This document shows, piece after piece, positions 43,659 through 53,083 of a stretch of DNA of 64,000 nucleotides. The DNA is taken from NCBI GenBank assembly GCA_903953895.1, contig CAJBLH010000238.1:1-64000 (forward strand), in the 5' to 3' direction. Every line of letters begins with the position of its first letter. Position 1 is the first letter of the stretch. Both the position numbers and the translations under genes were made by a program. Source of the DNA: an uncultured Desulfobacteraceae bacterium (GTDB taxonomy: Bacteria > Desulfobacterota > Desulfobacteria > Desulfobacterales > Desulfatirhabdiaceae). The notes beneath the pieces are model-generated. The model had not been told where the DNA came from. It searched no databases and saw nothing but the letters and a program-made list of their open reading frames with translations.

Positions 43659-45396
43659 CCAGTTCCTCTTCGATTTCCTGAAGGTGCAGTATTCCGGCAT
43701 AATAGCCGTCCAATGCCGTCAGTTCTGCGTGGGTACCCGATTCCCGGATATGCCCCTGATCGAGTACCAGAATCAGATCGGCGTTCTTGAGGGCCGAGAG
43801 CCGGTGAGAGACGATGATCAGGGAACAATCGCCGGTTCTGGCTCGAAGGGTCTGTAGAATGGCGTTTCCCGTGGCCGTATCCACCTGACTGATGGGGTCG
43901 TCGAGTATCAGAAGCGTCGGTGTCCGGATCAGGCATCGGGCAAGAGCGATCCGCTGTTTCTGCCCTCCGGACAGAATCACGCCTTTTTCCCCCACCACCG
44001 TATCCAGCCCGTGGGGAAAAGTCTGGATCGTTTCGAAAAGAGAAGATTCCCTTACGGCCTGCAGGATATCCGCATCACTGAACTGCGGGTCGCCGAATGC
44101 AATATTATCTCGAATGGTTCCGGCGAAAAGAAACGGCTCCTGGGGCATAAGCGCGATCTGAGATCGCAGCGTCTGCAGGGGATAATCCCGAATATCGATC
44201 CCATTCAGGCGGATGACGCCGGATGTGACGTCATACAGTCTGGGAAGCAGGCTCAGCAGCGTGGTCTTGCCGCTTCCCGGCGGCCCTGCAATTCCCAGAA
44301 CTTTTCCGCGCGCCAGGGTAAACTGAATATTCTGCAACACCGACTGCATGTCTGATTGATACGAAAAACAGACTTGTTCAAATTGAAGCTGGCCTCCGTC
44401 CTCCGTCTTCTGCCCTCCGTCCTCTGCCCTGTCCACAATGGCCGGATGTTTTTCCAAAATCCGGTTGATGCGATCCAAAGAAGCCTTGCCGCGCTGAATC
44501 AGGTTGGTAACCCATCCCATGGCCATCATGGGCCAGGTCAACAGACCCAGATAGCTGATGAATGCCACCAAATCTCCGGGCGTAATCTGACCCAGAATGG
44601 TATGACGGCCTCCGAGAAAGAGGATGAGCACCAGGCTGAGGTTGGTCAAAAATATCATCATGGCGGAAAGGGAACTGGTGATCTGCACCAGGCGAATGTT
44701 CTGCCGGATATACTCGCGGGAAATCGCATCTACCCGGGAAGTCTCAATTGCTTCGCTGTGATGGGCCTTGACGATGCGTATTCCGGCAAAGCGCTCCCGA
44801 ATGGCTTCGGTGAGAGTTGAAAATGCGGCCTGAACGTCTTGATAGTGTTGATGCATTCTTTTGCTGATGAACCGGGTTCCGACAGCGATCATCGGCATCG
44901 GGATCAGGACATAGAGGGTCAACTGCAGATGAATGTAGGCCATGAAACCGACAGCCGCCGTTCCCATGATGACGGCATCCGTCAGGGCCACCATCCCCAT
45001 CCCGACCGCCATGCGCAGATGCTGAATGTCGTTGGTGGCATGGGCCATCAGATCTCCTGTTTTGACGTGATCGAAATAACCGGCGGAGAGAGTCTGTAAA
45101 TGAAAAAACAGCCGATTTCTCAATCCTTCTTCCACCTCTCGGGCCGTGCCGATCAAACAGCGCCGCCAGACGTATCGGAAGGCGCCCATGGTCAGGGCGA
45201 TTCCCAGAATTTCGAGTCCGTATACGAGAAGCCCTGTCGGTGTTATGGTGAAGACAGTCAGATCGTCGATCACCCATTTGGTGATTCGGGGGATTACGAG
45301 TTGAAGGAAATCCACAAGAATCAGGCTGGAGATTCCCGTTGCAATGATCAGGCGATTCTTCCGAAAATAAGGCAGGATCAACAGGAAAGATTTCAT
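43633..45396 (-). CDS. ABC exporter half-transporter, subunit A (MdlA/TM287-like)
   Basis: 587-residue half-transporter: six membrane helices in the first 300 residues and a nucleotide-binding domain with Walker A GPPGSGKTT, signature LSGGQKQR and Walker B LLILDDPISQVD. The catalytic Glu after Walker B is Asp, so one ATP site of the heterodimer is probably degenerate, as in TM287/288 and BmrCD. The linker before the ATPase domain contains AEDGGQKTEDGGQ, encoded by a low-complexity repeat. ATG 45396 is preferred to a TTG at 45414. Confidence 0.88.
   Translation of the reverse strand: MKSFLLILPYFRKNRLIIATGISSLILVDFLQLVIPRITKWVIDDLTVFTITPTGLLVYGLEILGIALTMGAFRYVWRRCLIGTAREVEEGLRNRLFFHLQTLSAGYFDHVKTGDLMAHATNDIQHLRMAVGMGMVALTDAVIMGTAAVGFMAYIHLQLTLYVLIPMPMIAVGTRFISKRMHQHYQDVQAAFSTLTEAIRERFAGIRIVKAHHSEAIETSRVDAISREYIRQNIRLVQITSSLSAMMIFLTNLSLVLILFLGGRHTILGQITPGDLVAFISYLGLLTWPMMAMGWVTNLIQRGKASLDRINRILEKHPAIVDRAEDGGQKTEDGGQLQFEQVCFSYQSDMQSVLQNIQFTLARGKVLGIAGPPGSGKTTLLSLLPRLYDVTSGVIRLNGIDIRDYPLQTLRSQIALMPQEPFLFAGTIRDNIAFGDPQFSDADILQAVRESSLFETIQTFPHGLDTVVGEKGVILSGGQKQRIALARCLIRTPTLLILDDPISQVDTATGNAILQTLRARTGDCSLIIVSHRLSALKNADLILVLDQGHIRESGTHAELTALDGYYAGILHLQEIEEELDANERRIL
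44391..44436 (-). repeat. Low-complexity GGACGGAGG-type repeat inside the ABC gene
   Basis: On the minus strand this segment is three tandem variants of a 13-15 base unit (GACAGAGGACGGAGG, then GCAGAAGACGGAGG, then GACGGAGGCC). It is in frame and codes for RAEDGGQKTEDGGQ at about residues 321-335, in the linker between membrane and ATPase domains. The same GACGGAGGACAGAAGACGG motif is a well-known intergenic repeat type in environmental bacteria, so it looks like an in-frame insertion. Confidence 0.65.
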
Positions 45397-45596
45397 GATC
45401 CGACTATAAATCAATTTGAGCTAAAGTCAATTCGAATGGTTTCATGGGTGTTTCGGGGGATAGCTGCTCCGGTATGCGGCTTTTTGAAGTTGACTTCAAT
45501 TGGCAATTTTATTAGGGTCAACCGACTGGTTTGTGATGACCAGTGTTGAGCGAATGGTGATGCCGGCGGTCTGTTTTACAGAAAAAGGATGACTTT

Positions 45597-48341
45597 ATGA
45601 TGTTTTCCCAAGATGATCTCCTGAAGGTTTTTGTCGAAGAATCCATGGAGCATCTGTCTGCGATCGAAAACGATTTTCTGGCGCTGGAAAAAGCCGGAAA
45701 TATCTTTGATTCGGATCTGGTCAACCGGGTTTTTCGCGCCGCCCATTCCATCAAGGGGGGGGCCGGGTTTATCGGTCTTCGCCATATCCAGGACCTGTCC
45801 CATAAAATGGAAACGGTATTGGGCCGGTTTCGAAAAGAAAAACAGGTTCCGGGTACTGAAATCGTCAATAGTTTACTGCTGGCTACCGATGTCCTGAAAA
45901 ATCTTGTGGCCAATGTCGAGACCAGTGACAGAATAGATATCTCCCTCGCTCTGGAAGCACTGAACGCTGTCGGCGCCGACGCGCCGGTTTTATCGACTCG
46001 GGAGACACAACCGATTCCGGCATCACTTGCTTCCATTCAGGCCGATCAGGCGATTTTTTCAGAAATGGCATTGGCGGAACAAGATGTGCAGCAGGCCCGG
46101 AACGATGGAAAAACTATTTATATCCTGAGAATGGACGCCGCCCATGATGCGATGAACGGACGGACTCAAGACCAAATCACGGATGATATCAAGGCTTATA
46201 CGACATTTCTGGCAAGCCGGACAGCGCCGGCGCACGATGCCGACTCTGATAAAAACGGCTCCGGTCCCCATTCTGTTCTCCTTGTTGCTTTTGCATCCGT
46301 CTTAAGCCCGGATGACGTGGCGCTGTTTCTGGACATAAGCCGGGAAGACCTTTTTCTGGTGGATGATATCCAGCCATCTCCATCGGCCGGCATCGACGAG
46401 GCCGCACCCCATGTGCCCAATGCGTCGCCATCTCGATCTGAAAACGAGGCCGAGGGTTTTCCGACCTCCATTCGTGTAAACGTTCACCTTCTGGATTCAT
46501 TGATGAACCTGGCCGGAGAGCTGGTTCTCGGCAGAAACCAGTTGCTCAAGGCCATTGCCGCCAAAGATCAGAAGAACACAGAAATCGTAAGTAAACGCGT
46601 GGACGCTATTACGTCCGATCTTCAGAAAGTGATTATGCTCACCCGCATGCAACCGGTCGGCAGCTTGTTCAACCGGTTTCCGAGAATGCTCAGAAATCTT
46701 TCCCGCGAACTGCGAAAAGAGACCATACTCGAGGTTGAAGGTGCGGAAGTGGAGCTGGATCGCACCCTTCTGGAGGCGATGAGCGACCCGCTGAACCATC
46801 TGATTCGAAATGCCGTGGATCATGGCATCGAAACAGCGGATATTCGAAAACAGAACGGAAAACCCGAAACCGGAAAAATCCGGCTGAAGGCATATAATGA
46901 AGCTGGCCAGGTGGTGATCGAAGTTTCGGATGACGGCGCCGGCATCGATCCGGAGAAAGTGGCGGCTGCCGCCGTATCCAAAGGCTTTGTTTCCGAAGAC
47001 CAGATACGGATCATGGCTCAGAAAGACAAGATGAACCTGATTTTTCTGCCCGGGTTTTCAACGGCCGACGCCATTTCGGATCTGTCTGGTCGCGGGGTGG
47101 GAATGGATGTGGTCAAGACCAATCTGGATCATCTCGGGGGACTGATCGATCTGGCTTCGGTTCCGGGGATGGGGACCCGGTTCACTATCAAACTACCGCT
47201 GACGCTGGCGATTATACCCAGCCAGATCATTTCAACCCAGGGGGAGCGGTTTGCAATTCCCCAGATGAATCTGGAAGAACTGCTCCGCATACCGGCGGGT
47301 AGTGTCAAGGACCGCATCGAATGGATAGGGGATGCCCAAGTCGTTCGGCTGCGGGAAAAGTTGTTGCCCCTGATTCGACTATCGGACATACTGGGCGTTT
47401 CCCGCACCTTCATCGATCCGAAAACAGGGCGGCGTCTGTCAGACCAGCGATGTTCCCTGGCTGACAGACGCTCGAAAAAATCCAAAATGTTCGAAGATGA
47501 CCTTCACCTGCGTTCGGAAACGTCGCCCTCGGAAGGCGCCGCCGCAGCGAATCGTGCAGTTCCTGCGCCTGCCAGTTCCGGCGCTGTTGCTGCTGTCAAG
47601 TTCGGCCGGGAAATGACGGACCGCAGGCAGCGTGCATCGAGCGCCGTAAATATCGCCCTGGTATCCACAGGGCGGTTGCAATATGGTCTGGTTGTGGATG
47701 CATTTCATGATGCCGAGGAAATTGTCGTCAAACCTCTGGGGAAACACCTGAAATCCTGCCGAGGGTATGCCGGCGCCACCATCATGGGAGATGGGAAGGT
47801 GGTGCTGATACTGGATGTGAACAATCTGTCGGAAATGGCCGGACTTTTTTCCGTCAGTGGAACCCGCAGGGCAGTTGAAGTTGCCGGAACAGTGGAAAAA
47901 TCAAGCGATCCGCACCTGGATCTGCTCAACCTTCTTATCTTTAAAAGTGCTGAAAACGAACAATTTGCGTTGCCTCTGAATCAGGTGATACGCATCGAAA
48001 AAATCAGGTCGAGCGATATTCAATCTTTCGGCAGTTTCCGTGCGATTCCATACCGGGGTGGAAATCTGCCTGTCTTCAGTATCGACGAGGTTGCCCGCGT
48101 CCGTCCGCTGGCTGCCTGCAACCAGATTCTGGTTGTCGTTTTCATGGCTGCCGGCAGGGAGTCGGGACTGCTGGCCATCGGTCCGGTGGATGCGGTGACG
48201 ACACAAGCAGGTATCGACAGTATCACACTCAAGCAACCGGGCATTACGGGATCCATCATTCTGGATGGACAAATCACGCTGTTGGTGGATACGCTGGATT
48301 TAACCCGCAGCCTTCACCCGGAGTGGTTTTCGGGGAGCTGA
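45597..48341 (+). CDS. cheA: Chemosensory histidine kinase CheA
   Basis: 914-residue kinase of a chemosensory array. Domains: HPt with phosphorylated His50 (AAHSIKGGAGF); a long low-conservation linker (about 125-290) with no clear CheY-binding P2; dimerisation helices (about 295-360); ATPase domain with HLIRNAVDHGIE, DDGAGID and SGRGVGMDVV; a CheW-like domain (about 540-760, interrupted by a Ser/Ala-rich insertion); and a second C-terminal CheW-like domain (about 775-910). No receiver domain. AAGGA is seven bases upstream of the first ATG. Confidence 0.93.
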   Translation: MMFSQDDLLKVFVEESMEHLSAIENDFLALEKAGNIFDSDLVNRVFRAAHSIKGGAGFIGLRHIQDLSHKMETVLGRFRKEKQVPGTEIVNSLLLATDVLKNLVANVETSDRIDISLALEALNAVGADAPVLSTRETQPIPASLASIQADQAIFSEMALAEQDVQQARNDGKTIYILRMDAAHDAMNGRTQDQITDDIKAYTTFLASRTAPAHDADSDKNGSGPHSVLLVAFASVLSPDDVALFLDISREDLFLVDDIQPSPSAGIDEAAPHVPNASPSRSENEAEGFPTSIRVNVHLLDSLMNLAGELVLGRNQLLKAIAAKDQKNTEIVSKRVDAITSDLQKVIMLTRMQPVGSLFNRFPRMLRNLSRELRKETILEVEGAEVELDRTLLEAMSDPLNHLIRNAVDHGIETADIRKQNGKPETGKIRLKAYNEAGQVVIEVSDDGAGIDPEKVAAAAVSKGFVSEDQIRIMAQKDKMNLIFLPGFSTADAISDLSGRGVGMDVVKTNLDHLGGLIDLASVPGMGTRFTIKLPLTLAIIPSQIISTQGERFAIPQMNLEELLRIPAGSVKDRIEWIGDAQVVRLREKLLPLIRLSDILGVSRTFIDPKTGRRLSDQRCSLADRRSKKSKMFEDDLHLRSETSPSEGAAAANRAVPAPASSGAVAAVKFGREMTDRRQRASSAVNIALVSTGRLQYGLVVDAFHDAEEIVVKPLGKHLKSCRGYAGATIMGDGKVVLILDVNNLSEMAGLFSVSGTRRAVEVAGTVEKSSDPHLDLLNLLIFKSAENEQFALPLNQVIRIEKIRSSDIQSFGSFRAIPYRGGNLPVFSIDEVARVRPLAACNQILVVVFMAAGRESGLLAIGPVDAVTTQAGIDSITLKQPGITGSIILDGQITLLVDTLDLTRSLHPEWFSGS

Positions 48342-48444
48342 CAGCCTGTGAGATCGATCTATTTCAGATGATTTTCATGCCTTTCAGGCGGCATCGGGAA
48401 CAAAATAATTTCAGATATTGACAGGTAAAGGAGGCCGAACGGCT

Positions 48445-50529
48445 ATGTTGCGAAAGATGAAGATGCGGACCAAATTCATGACGGTATTTCTTGCAGTGGG
48501 AATCATCCCCTTTGCCGCTATCGGACTCATTTCAAAGCTGTCTGCCGGGCATGAGCTGGAAACGCAGGCATACCGCCAGTTGATCACCGTCCGGGAGATG
48601 ATGAAGAAACAGGTCAAACACTATTTCGACGGTGCGTTTCAGGAAATGATGATTTTTGCCCGCAGCAGAGATGTCTCCGAATTTTTGCTCCGATTGGCTT
48701 CCTACCATGAGGCCACCCATGTCGAAAGAGACAGCCCCTTTGATGTGGCGGCTCCGGAATATCATCAGATTTATGAACAGTATGGCAAAAACGTGTCTTA
48801 CTTCTGGAAAGACAGCGGGTATGTCGATGTCTATATTGTCTGTGCGGAACATGGTCATATCATGTTTTCATGTTCCAGAGGGATGGATCTGGGAACCAAT
48901 TTGAATCAAGGGCCTTATAAAGACAGCAATCTGGCAAAGCTCTGGAAAAAAATTGTGACAACCCGTAAACCGGCCACGGTGGATTTTGAACCCTATGCTC
49001 CGCTCAACAACAGTCCGGCCGCCTTTGCAGGTTATCCCATTATGGGAAATCATGACAATATGATCGGTGTGATCGCATTTCAGCTCTCCGTAAAAAACAT
49101 CAGCGCGATCCTGAATCAGCGCGACGGTATGGGAAAGACTGAAACGACATATCTGGTGGGGCCGGACAAACTGATGCGATCAGATGCCTTCTTGAATTCA
49201 GATCGTTTCTCCGTTAAAGCTTCCTTTCAGAATCCCGATGCGGGAAAAGTAGATTCCGAGGCTGTCCGGGAAGCGCTTTCCGGCCATAGCGGAGAAAAAA
49301 TAATCCGCAATCAGGAAGGCCGTTGGGTGCTGTCTGCCTATTCGCCGCTGAAGATCGAGGATATGAACTGGGTCATCCTGTCTGAAATCGAAGTTGACGA
49401 GGCCTTTGGTTCGGTGCAGTCGTTGCAGTGGATCATGGGTACCGTGGCCATAATCGGGGTTGGAATCATCGGTGTAGTGGCGTATCTGATTACCCGATCC
49501 ATCGTCTATCCCATCAATAAAAGCACCCGCTTTGCCAAACGCATATCGGAAGGCGATTTTACCGAAATGCTGGAGTTGGACCAGGAAGATGAAATCGGGA
49601 CCCTTTCGAATGCCCTGAATGCCATGGTGGCCAATCTCAGAAACATGATCGGCCGGATCGCTTCGGGTGTTGAGACGCTATCGGCTTCATCGACCGAGCT
49701 TTCCGCCATTTCCAGACAGATGGCGGCCAATGCCAGTCATACATATGATCTGTCTGGAAGTGTCGCGGCGGCATCCGAGGAAATGAGCGCCAATATGACG
49801 TCTGTAGCGGCGGCCACCGAGCAGGCGTCCACCAATGTCAACATGGTGGCGGCGGCATCCGAGGAAATGACGGTAACGATCAACGAAATTTCCAGAAATG
49901 CAGAAAAGGCCAGAAATATCACCAATCGCGCTGTTTCCGATGCGCTGAGTGCTTCGCAAACCGTTGATGAACTCGGCAAAGCCGCCCGTGAAATCGGCAA
50001 AGTAACCGAGGTGATTGCCGATATTTCGGATCAGACCAATTTGCTGGCGTTGAATGCCACCATCGAAGCGGCCAGGGCAGGGGATGCCGGCAGGGGTTTT
50101 GCCGTTGTGGCCAATGAAATCAAGGAACTGGCCAGGCAAACAGCACAGGCGACGGATGAAATCAAAATCCGGATCGAAGGGATTCAGCATTCCACATCCG
50201 GTACGGTGGCCCAGATTCAGCAGATTTCCAAAGTGATCCATGATATCGACGAGATTGTTTCCTCCATTGCAACGGCCGTGGAAGAGCAGTCCATCACGAC
50301 CAACGACATTGCTGGCAATGTCGCTCAGGCAGCCAGGGGGATATTCGAAGTCACGCAGAATGTTTCCCATAGCTCGGTTGTTGCGCTGAGCATCGCCAAA
50401 GATGTTTCCGGTGTGAATCAGGCCGGAGAGGAAATTTCGATGAACAGCTCACAGGTCAGTCTCAGTGCCGATGAGCTGAAGAAACTGGCCAAAGATTTGA
50501 AAGACATGGTCGAAATCTTCAAAATGTAG
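48445..50529 (+). CDS. Methyl-accepting chemotaxis protein with periplasmic Cache domain
   Basis: 694-residue receptor. Helix 1 (about 12-32), a large periplasmic dCache-like sensor (about 35-335), helix 2 (about 340-362), HAMP (RSIVYPINKSTRFAKRISEG ...) and a cytoplasmic signalling domain with the hairpin tip [20 protein letters not shown]. The ATG at 48445 follows AGGAGG; an upstream TTG at 48418 is less likely. Sits between cheA and cheW, so it is probably the dedicated input of this array. Ligand unknown. Confidence 0.93.
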   Translation: MLRKMKMRTKFMTVFLAVGIIPFAAIGLISKLSAGHELETQAYRQLITVREMMKKQVKHYFDGAFQEMMIFARSRDVSEFLLRLASYHEATHVERDSPFDVAAPEYHQIYEQYGKNVSYFWKDSGYVDVYIVCAEHGHIMFSCSRGMDLGTNLNQGPYKDSNLAKLWKKIVTTRKPATVDFEPYAPLNNSPAAFAGYPIMGNHDNMIGVIAFQLSVKNISAILNQRDGMGKTETTYLVGPDKLMRSDAFLNSDRFSVKASFQNPDAGKVDSEAVREALSGHSGEKIIRNQEGRWVLSAYSPLKIEDMNWVILSEIEVDEAFGSVQSLQWIMGTVAIIGVGIIGVVAYLITRSIVYPINKSTRFAKRISEGDFTEMLELDQEDEIGTLSNALNAMVANLRNMIGRIASGVETLSASSTELSAISRQMAANASHTYDLSGSVAAASEEMSANMTSVAAATEQASTNVNMVAAASEEMTVTINEISRNAEKARNITNRAVSDALSASQTVDELGKAAREIGKVTEVIADISDQTNLLALNATIEAARAGDAGRGFAVVANEIKELARQTAQATDEIKIRIEGIQHSTSGTVAQIQQISKVIHDIDEIVSSIATAVEEQSITTNDIAGNVAQAARGIFEVTQNVSHSSVVALSIAKDVSGVNQAGEEISMNSSQVSLSADELKKLAKDLKDMVEIFKM

Positions 50530-50549
50530 CTTTCAGGAGTGTTCGGAGA

Positions 50550-50993
50550 ATGTCGAGCGAAATAGAAGAATTCCAGCCGCCACTCGAGCTGACCACATTC
50601 ATGGTTGGAAATGCCTGTTGCGGCATTGACATCTTGAAGGTTCAGGAAATCAACAAACTGACCCAGGTCACCTATGTTCCTCTGGCCCCGGAATATATCA
50701 GAGGCATACTGAACCTCCGCGGACAGATCATCACGGTTGTGGATGTGGCAAAAAGACTGGGTCTGTCTTCCGCATATGAACCGAAGCGACAGCGAAACAT
50801 CATCGTTCGATTCGAAAACGAGTCCGTTGGTCTTATCGTGGACGGCATCGGCGATGTGTTTCGAACACAGTGGCAATATATCGAAAAGCCGCCCGCCAAT
50901 GTTGTCGGTGTTCAGGGCCGATATTTTGCGGGACTGCTTAAAACCGAAAAGCAGTTAATCAGCATTCTGAACCTGGATGCAGTACTCGGGTGA
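50550..50993 (+). CDS. cheW: CheW coupling protein
   Basis: Adaptor linking receptors to CheA. 147 residues forming a single CheW domain, with GIDILKVQEI, LRGQIITVVDVAKRLGL and GLIVDGIGDVFR. CAGGAG upstream of the ATG. Its stop lies directly before the cheB start. Confidence 0.95.
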   Translation: MSSEIEEFQPPLELTTFMVGNACCGIDILKVQEINKLTQVTYVPLAPEYIRGILNLRGQIITVVDVAKRLGLSSAYEPKRQRNIIVRFENESVGLIVDGIGDVFRTQWQYIEKPPANVVGVQGRYFAGLLKTEKQLISILNLDAVLG

Positions 50994-51004
50994 ACGGATT
51001 TCTT

Positions 51005-52084
51005 ATGAATGATCGCGTGAAGCTGAAAACCCTTGTGGTGGATGACAGCGCCATGTACCGCAGGATTGTTCAGGATGTTCTGGAAGTGTTTCCGAATGTG
51101 GAAGTTGTTGGAACGGCATCGAATGGAAAAATCGCATTGTTAAAAGCCGCCGCGTTGAAACCGGACCTGTTGACGCTTGATATCGAAATGCCGGAAATGG
51201 ACGGCCTGGAAGTACTCGAGCGCCTGAAAATGGGGGGGTTGCATACCGTTGCCATTGTCTTCAGCACCTACACCACCGAAGGTGCGCGCATCACACTGAG
51301 AGCGCTTGAACTCGGGGCCTTCGATTTCATCCCCAAACCCAGTTCGGGGAATCTGGATGAGAATCGGGATCGCTTCAAACGACAGATCGCCCCCATGATA
51401 GAGGCCTTGGTCCGTTCGAAAAGAATGAAATCGGTTGTAAAGCCTATTGCTGAACCTCACCATGTGCATCGTGTTACAGCGCCGGCGGTATTCTCGCGAA
51501 ATGCGGAACTTTCCAGAGCGGTCGCCATCGGCATTTCAACCGGCGGCCCGGCGGCGCTGACGAAATTAATCCCAAAAATTCCGGCGGATATCGGCGTTCC
51601 CATTTTCATCGTCCAGCATATGCCGCCCCTGTTTACCGATGCCCTGGCCCGGAAACTCGATTCCATCAGCGATATCGCCGTAAAAGAGGCCGTAGACGGC
51701 GAGGCGATTCACATCAATACCGCTTACATTGCTCCCGGGGGCAAGCAGATGAAGGTTGCCCGATCGGTTTCAGGCAATCATCTGGTGATTCAGGTGACCG
51801 ATGATCCGCCCGAAAACAACTGCAAGCCGTCTGTGGACTATCTTTTTCGTTCGATTTCATGCCACTATGGAAAATATGCGACTGGCGTGATCATGACGGG
51901 AATGGGGTACGACGGAACCGAGGGCCTCAAGCTGATGAAGCAAAGCGGTGCGCTGGTGATTGCCCAGAATGAATCGACATGCGCTGTTTACGGCATGCCT
52001 CGAAGACCCGTCGAAATGGGGATTGTGGATGTGATCGCGCCGTTGGATCTCATGGCGGAAGAGATATGCCGGACCATTCGGTAA
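51005..52084 (+). CDS. cheB: Chemotaxis methylesterase/glutamine deamidase CheB
   Basis: Resets receptors by removing methyl groups. The N-terminal receiver has acidic pocket Asp13/Asp14 and phospho-acceptor Asp59 (LTLDIEMPEMDG); the C-terminal esterase has the triad serine in IGISTGGPAAL, His in VQHMPPLFT and Asp in MTGMGYDGTEGL. 359 residues from ATG 51005; a GTG at 50990 overlapping the cheW stop is an alternative start. Kinase CheA upstream is the expected phosphodonor. Confidence 0.95.
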   Translation: MNDRVKLKTLVVDDSAMYRRIVQDVLEVFPNVEVVGTASNGKIALLKAAALKPDLLTLDIEMPEMDGLEVLERLKMGGLHTVAIVFSTYTTEGARITLRALELGAFDFIPKPSSGNLDENRDRFKRQIAPMIEALVRSKRMKSVVKPIAEPHHVHRVTAPAVFSRNAELSRAVAIGISTGGPAALTKLIPKIPADIGVPIFIVQHMPPLFTDALARKLDSISDIAVKEAVDGEAIHINTAYIAPGGKQMKVARSVSGNHLVIQVTDDPPENNCKPSVDYLFRSISCHYGKYATGVIMTGMGYDGTEGLKLMKQSGALVIAQNESTCAVYGMPRRPVEMGIVDVIAPLDLMAEEICRTIR

Positions 52085-52091
52085 CCTATCT

Positions 52092-52940
52092 GTGAAAGAT
52101 GAACAAATGGACCCGGCCGAATTCGGAATGTGGGCAAGATACATCCAGGATATTTCGGGAATTTTTCTGGAGCCGGCCAAATCATATCTGATTGAAACCC
52201 GGTTGGGTCCGATCCTGCCGGAATGCAATTGCCGGACATTCACCGCTCTGTATCAAAAATCCAGAGCGGATGCTACCAGGGAAATCGAGAAAAAAATCAT
52301 CGATCAGATCACCACGAACGAAACGTTTTTTTTTCGGGATGTCGCTCCATTTGAAATGCTGAAATTCAAAATTGTGCCGGATATGATCAATCGAAAAACC
52401 CAACAGGCCTTTACAAACTCTCCTGTTGCGATTCGTATCTGGAGCGCTGGATGCGCTTCCGGCCAGGAAGTTTACAGCATCGCCATGATCCTGAAAGAAA
52501 TGCTCGAGGATTCGAAAAACTATCAACTGACGGTTCTGGGAACCGATATTTCCAGCAAGGCCATCCGTCGGGCCGATCACGGAACGTACAGCAAATTCGA
52601 AGTGGACAGGGGCCTCACAAGCGAACAAACGGAAAAAAACTTTGTCCGTGACGGGGAAGGCTGGAAAATCAAAGATGATATCCGGGCCATGGTAAGTTTT
52701 AAAAAAATGAATCTGATGCTGCCTTTTGCAGGCATGGGAAAATTCGATATCATATTTTGCCGGAATGTGGCCATCTATTTCACGACAGCCAATCGGAAAA
52801 AACTTTTCGAAAATATTGAAACGGTACTTGCGGCAGACGGGATTTTGATCGTCGGCGCCACCGAGTCTCTGACCGGCATCGCTCCGCAGTTTGAACCCAG
52901 ATCGTATTCCGGGTCGATGTTTTACCAGCTCAAGAAATAG
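52092..52940 (+). CDS. cheR: Chemotaxis receptor methyltransferase CheR
   Basis: Methylates receptor glutamates with SAM, opposing CheB. The 282-residue product has an N-terminal helical domain and the SAM site IRIWSAGCASGQEVYS, followed by LGTDISSKAIRRA and DIIFCRNVAIYF. Starts seven bases after cheB at a GTG; an in-frame ATG at 52107 is also possible. It contains a nine-T run near 52326 coding for Phe-Phe-Phe. Confidence 0.94.
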   Translation: MKDEQMDPAEFGMWARYIQDISGIFLEPAKSYLIETRLGPILPECNCRTFTALYQKSRADATREIEKKIIDQITTNETFFFRDVAPFEMLKFKIVPDMINRKTQQAFTNSPVAIRIWSAGCASGQEVYSIAMILKEMLEDSKNYQLTVLGTDISSKAIRRADHGTYSKFEVDRGLTSEQTEKNFVRDGEGWKIKDDIRAMVSFKKMNLMLPFAGMGKFDIIFCRNVAIYFTTANRKKLFENIETVLAADGILIVGATESLTGIAPQFEPRSYSGSMFYQLKK

Positions 52941-53018
52941 CCCTATATTTCATGAATAAAACGAATTTTCAGTTTGATATCCCGTGGCATTCACCCCACA
53001 GATAAAACAGAAATGCTT

Positions 53019-53040
53019 CCCCTTTTTCCAAAAAAAGGGG
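53019..53040. repeat. Inverted repeat CCCCTTTTT/AAAAAGGGG
   Basis: CCCCTTTTT (53019-53027) and AAAAAGGGG (53032-53040) with a 4-base loop, followed by AGGGGAATTTTT. On the plus strand the trailing T-run (53048-53052) could make it a weak terminator or attenuator between cheR and the GGDEF gene. It also resembles a common dispersed element. Confidence 0.45.
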
Positions 53041-53083
53041 AGGGGAATTTTTAACACAGAACATTTTTTGTAAGGAATGATTT

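Noticed and set aside
45490-45518. TTGACT-N17-TAGGGT before cheA
   Set aside because: The -10 is too poor; could be chance in a 180-base gap.
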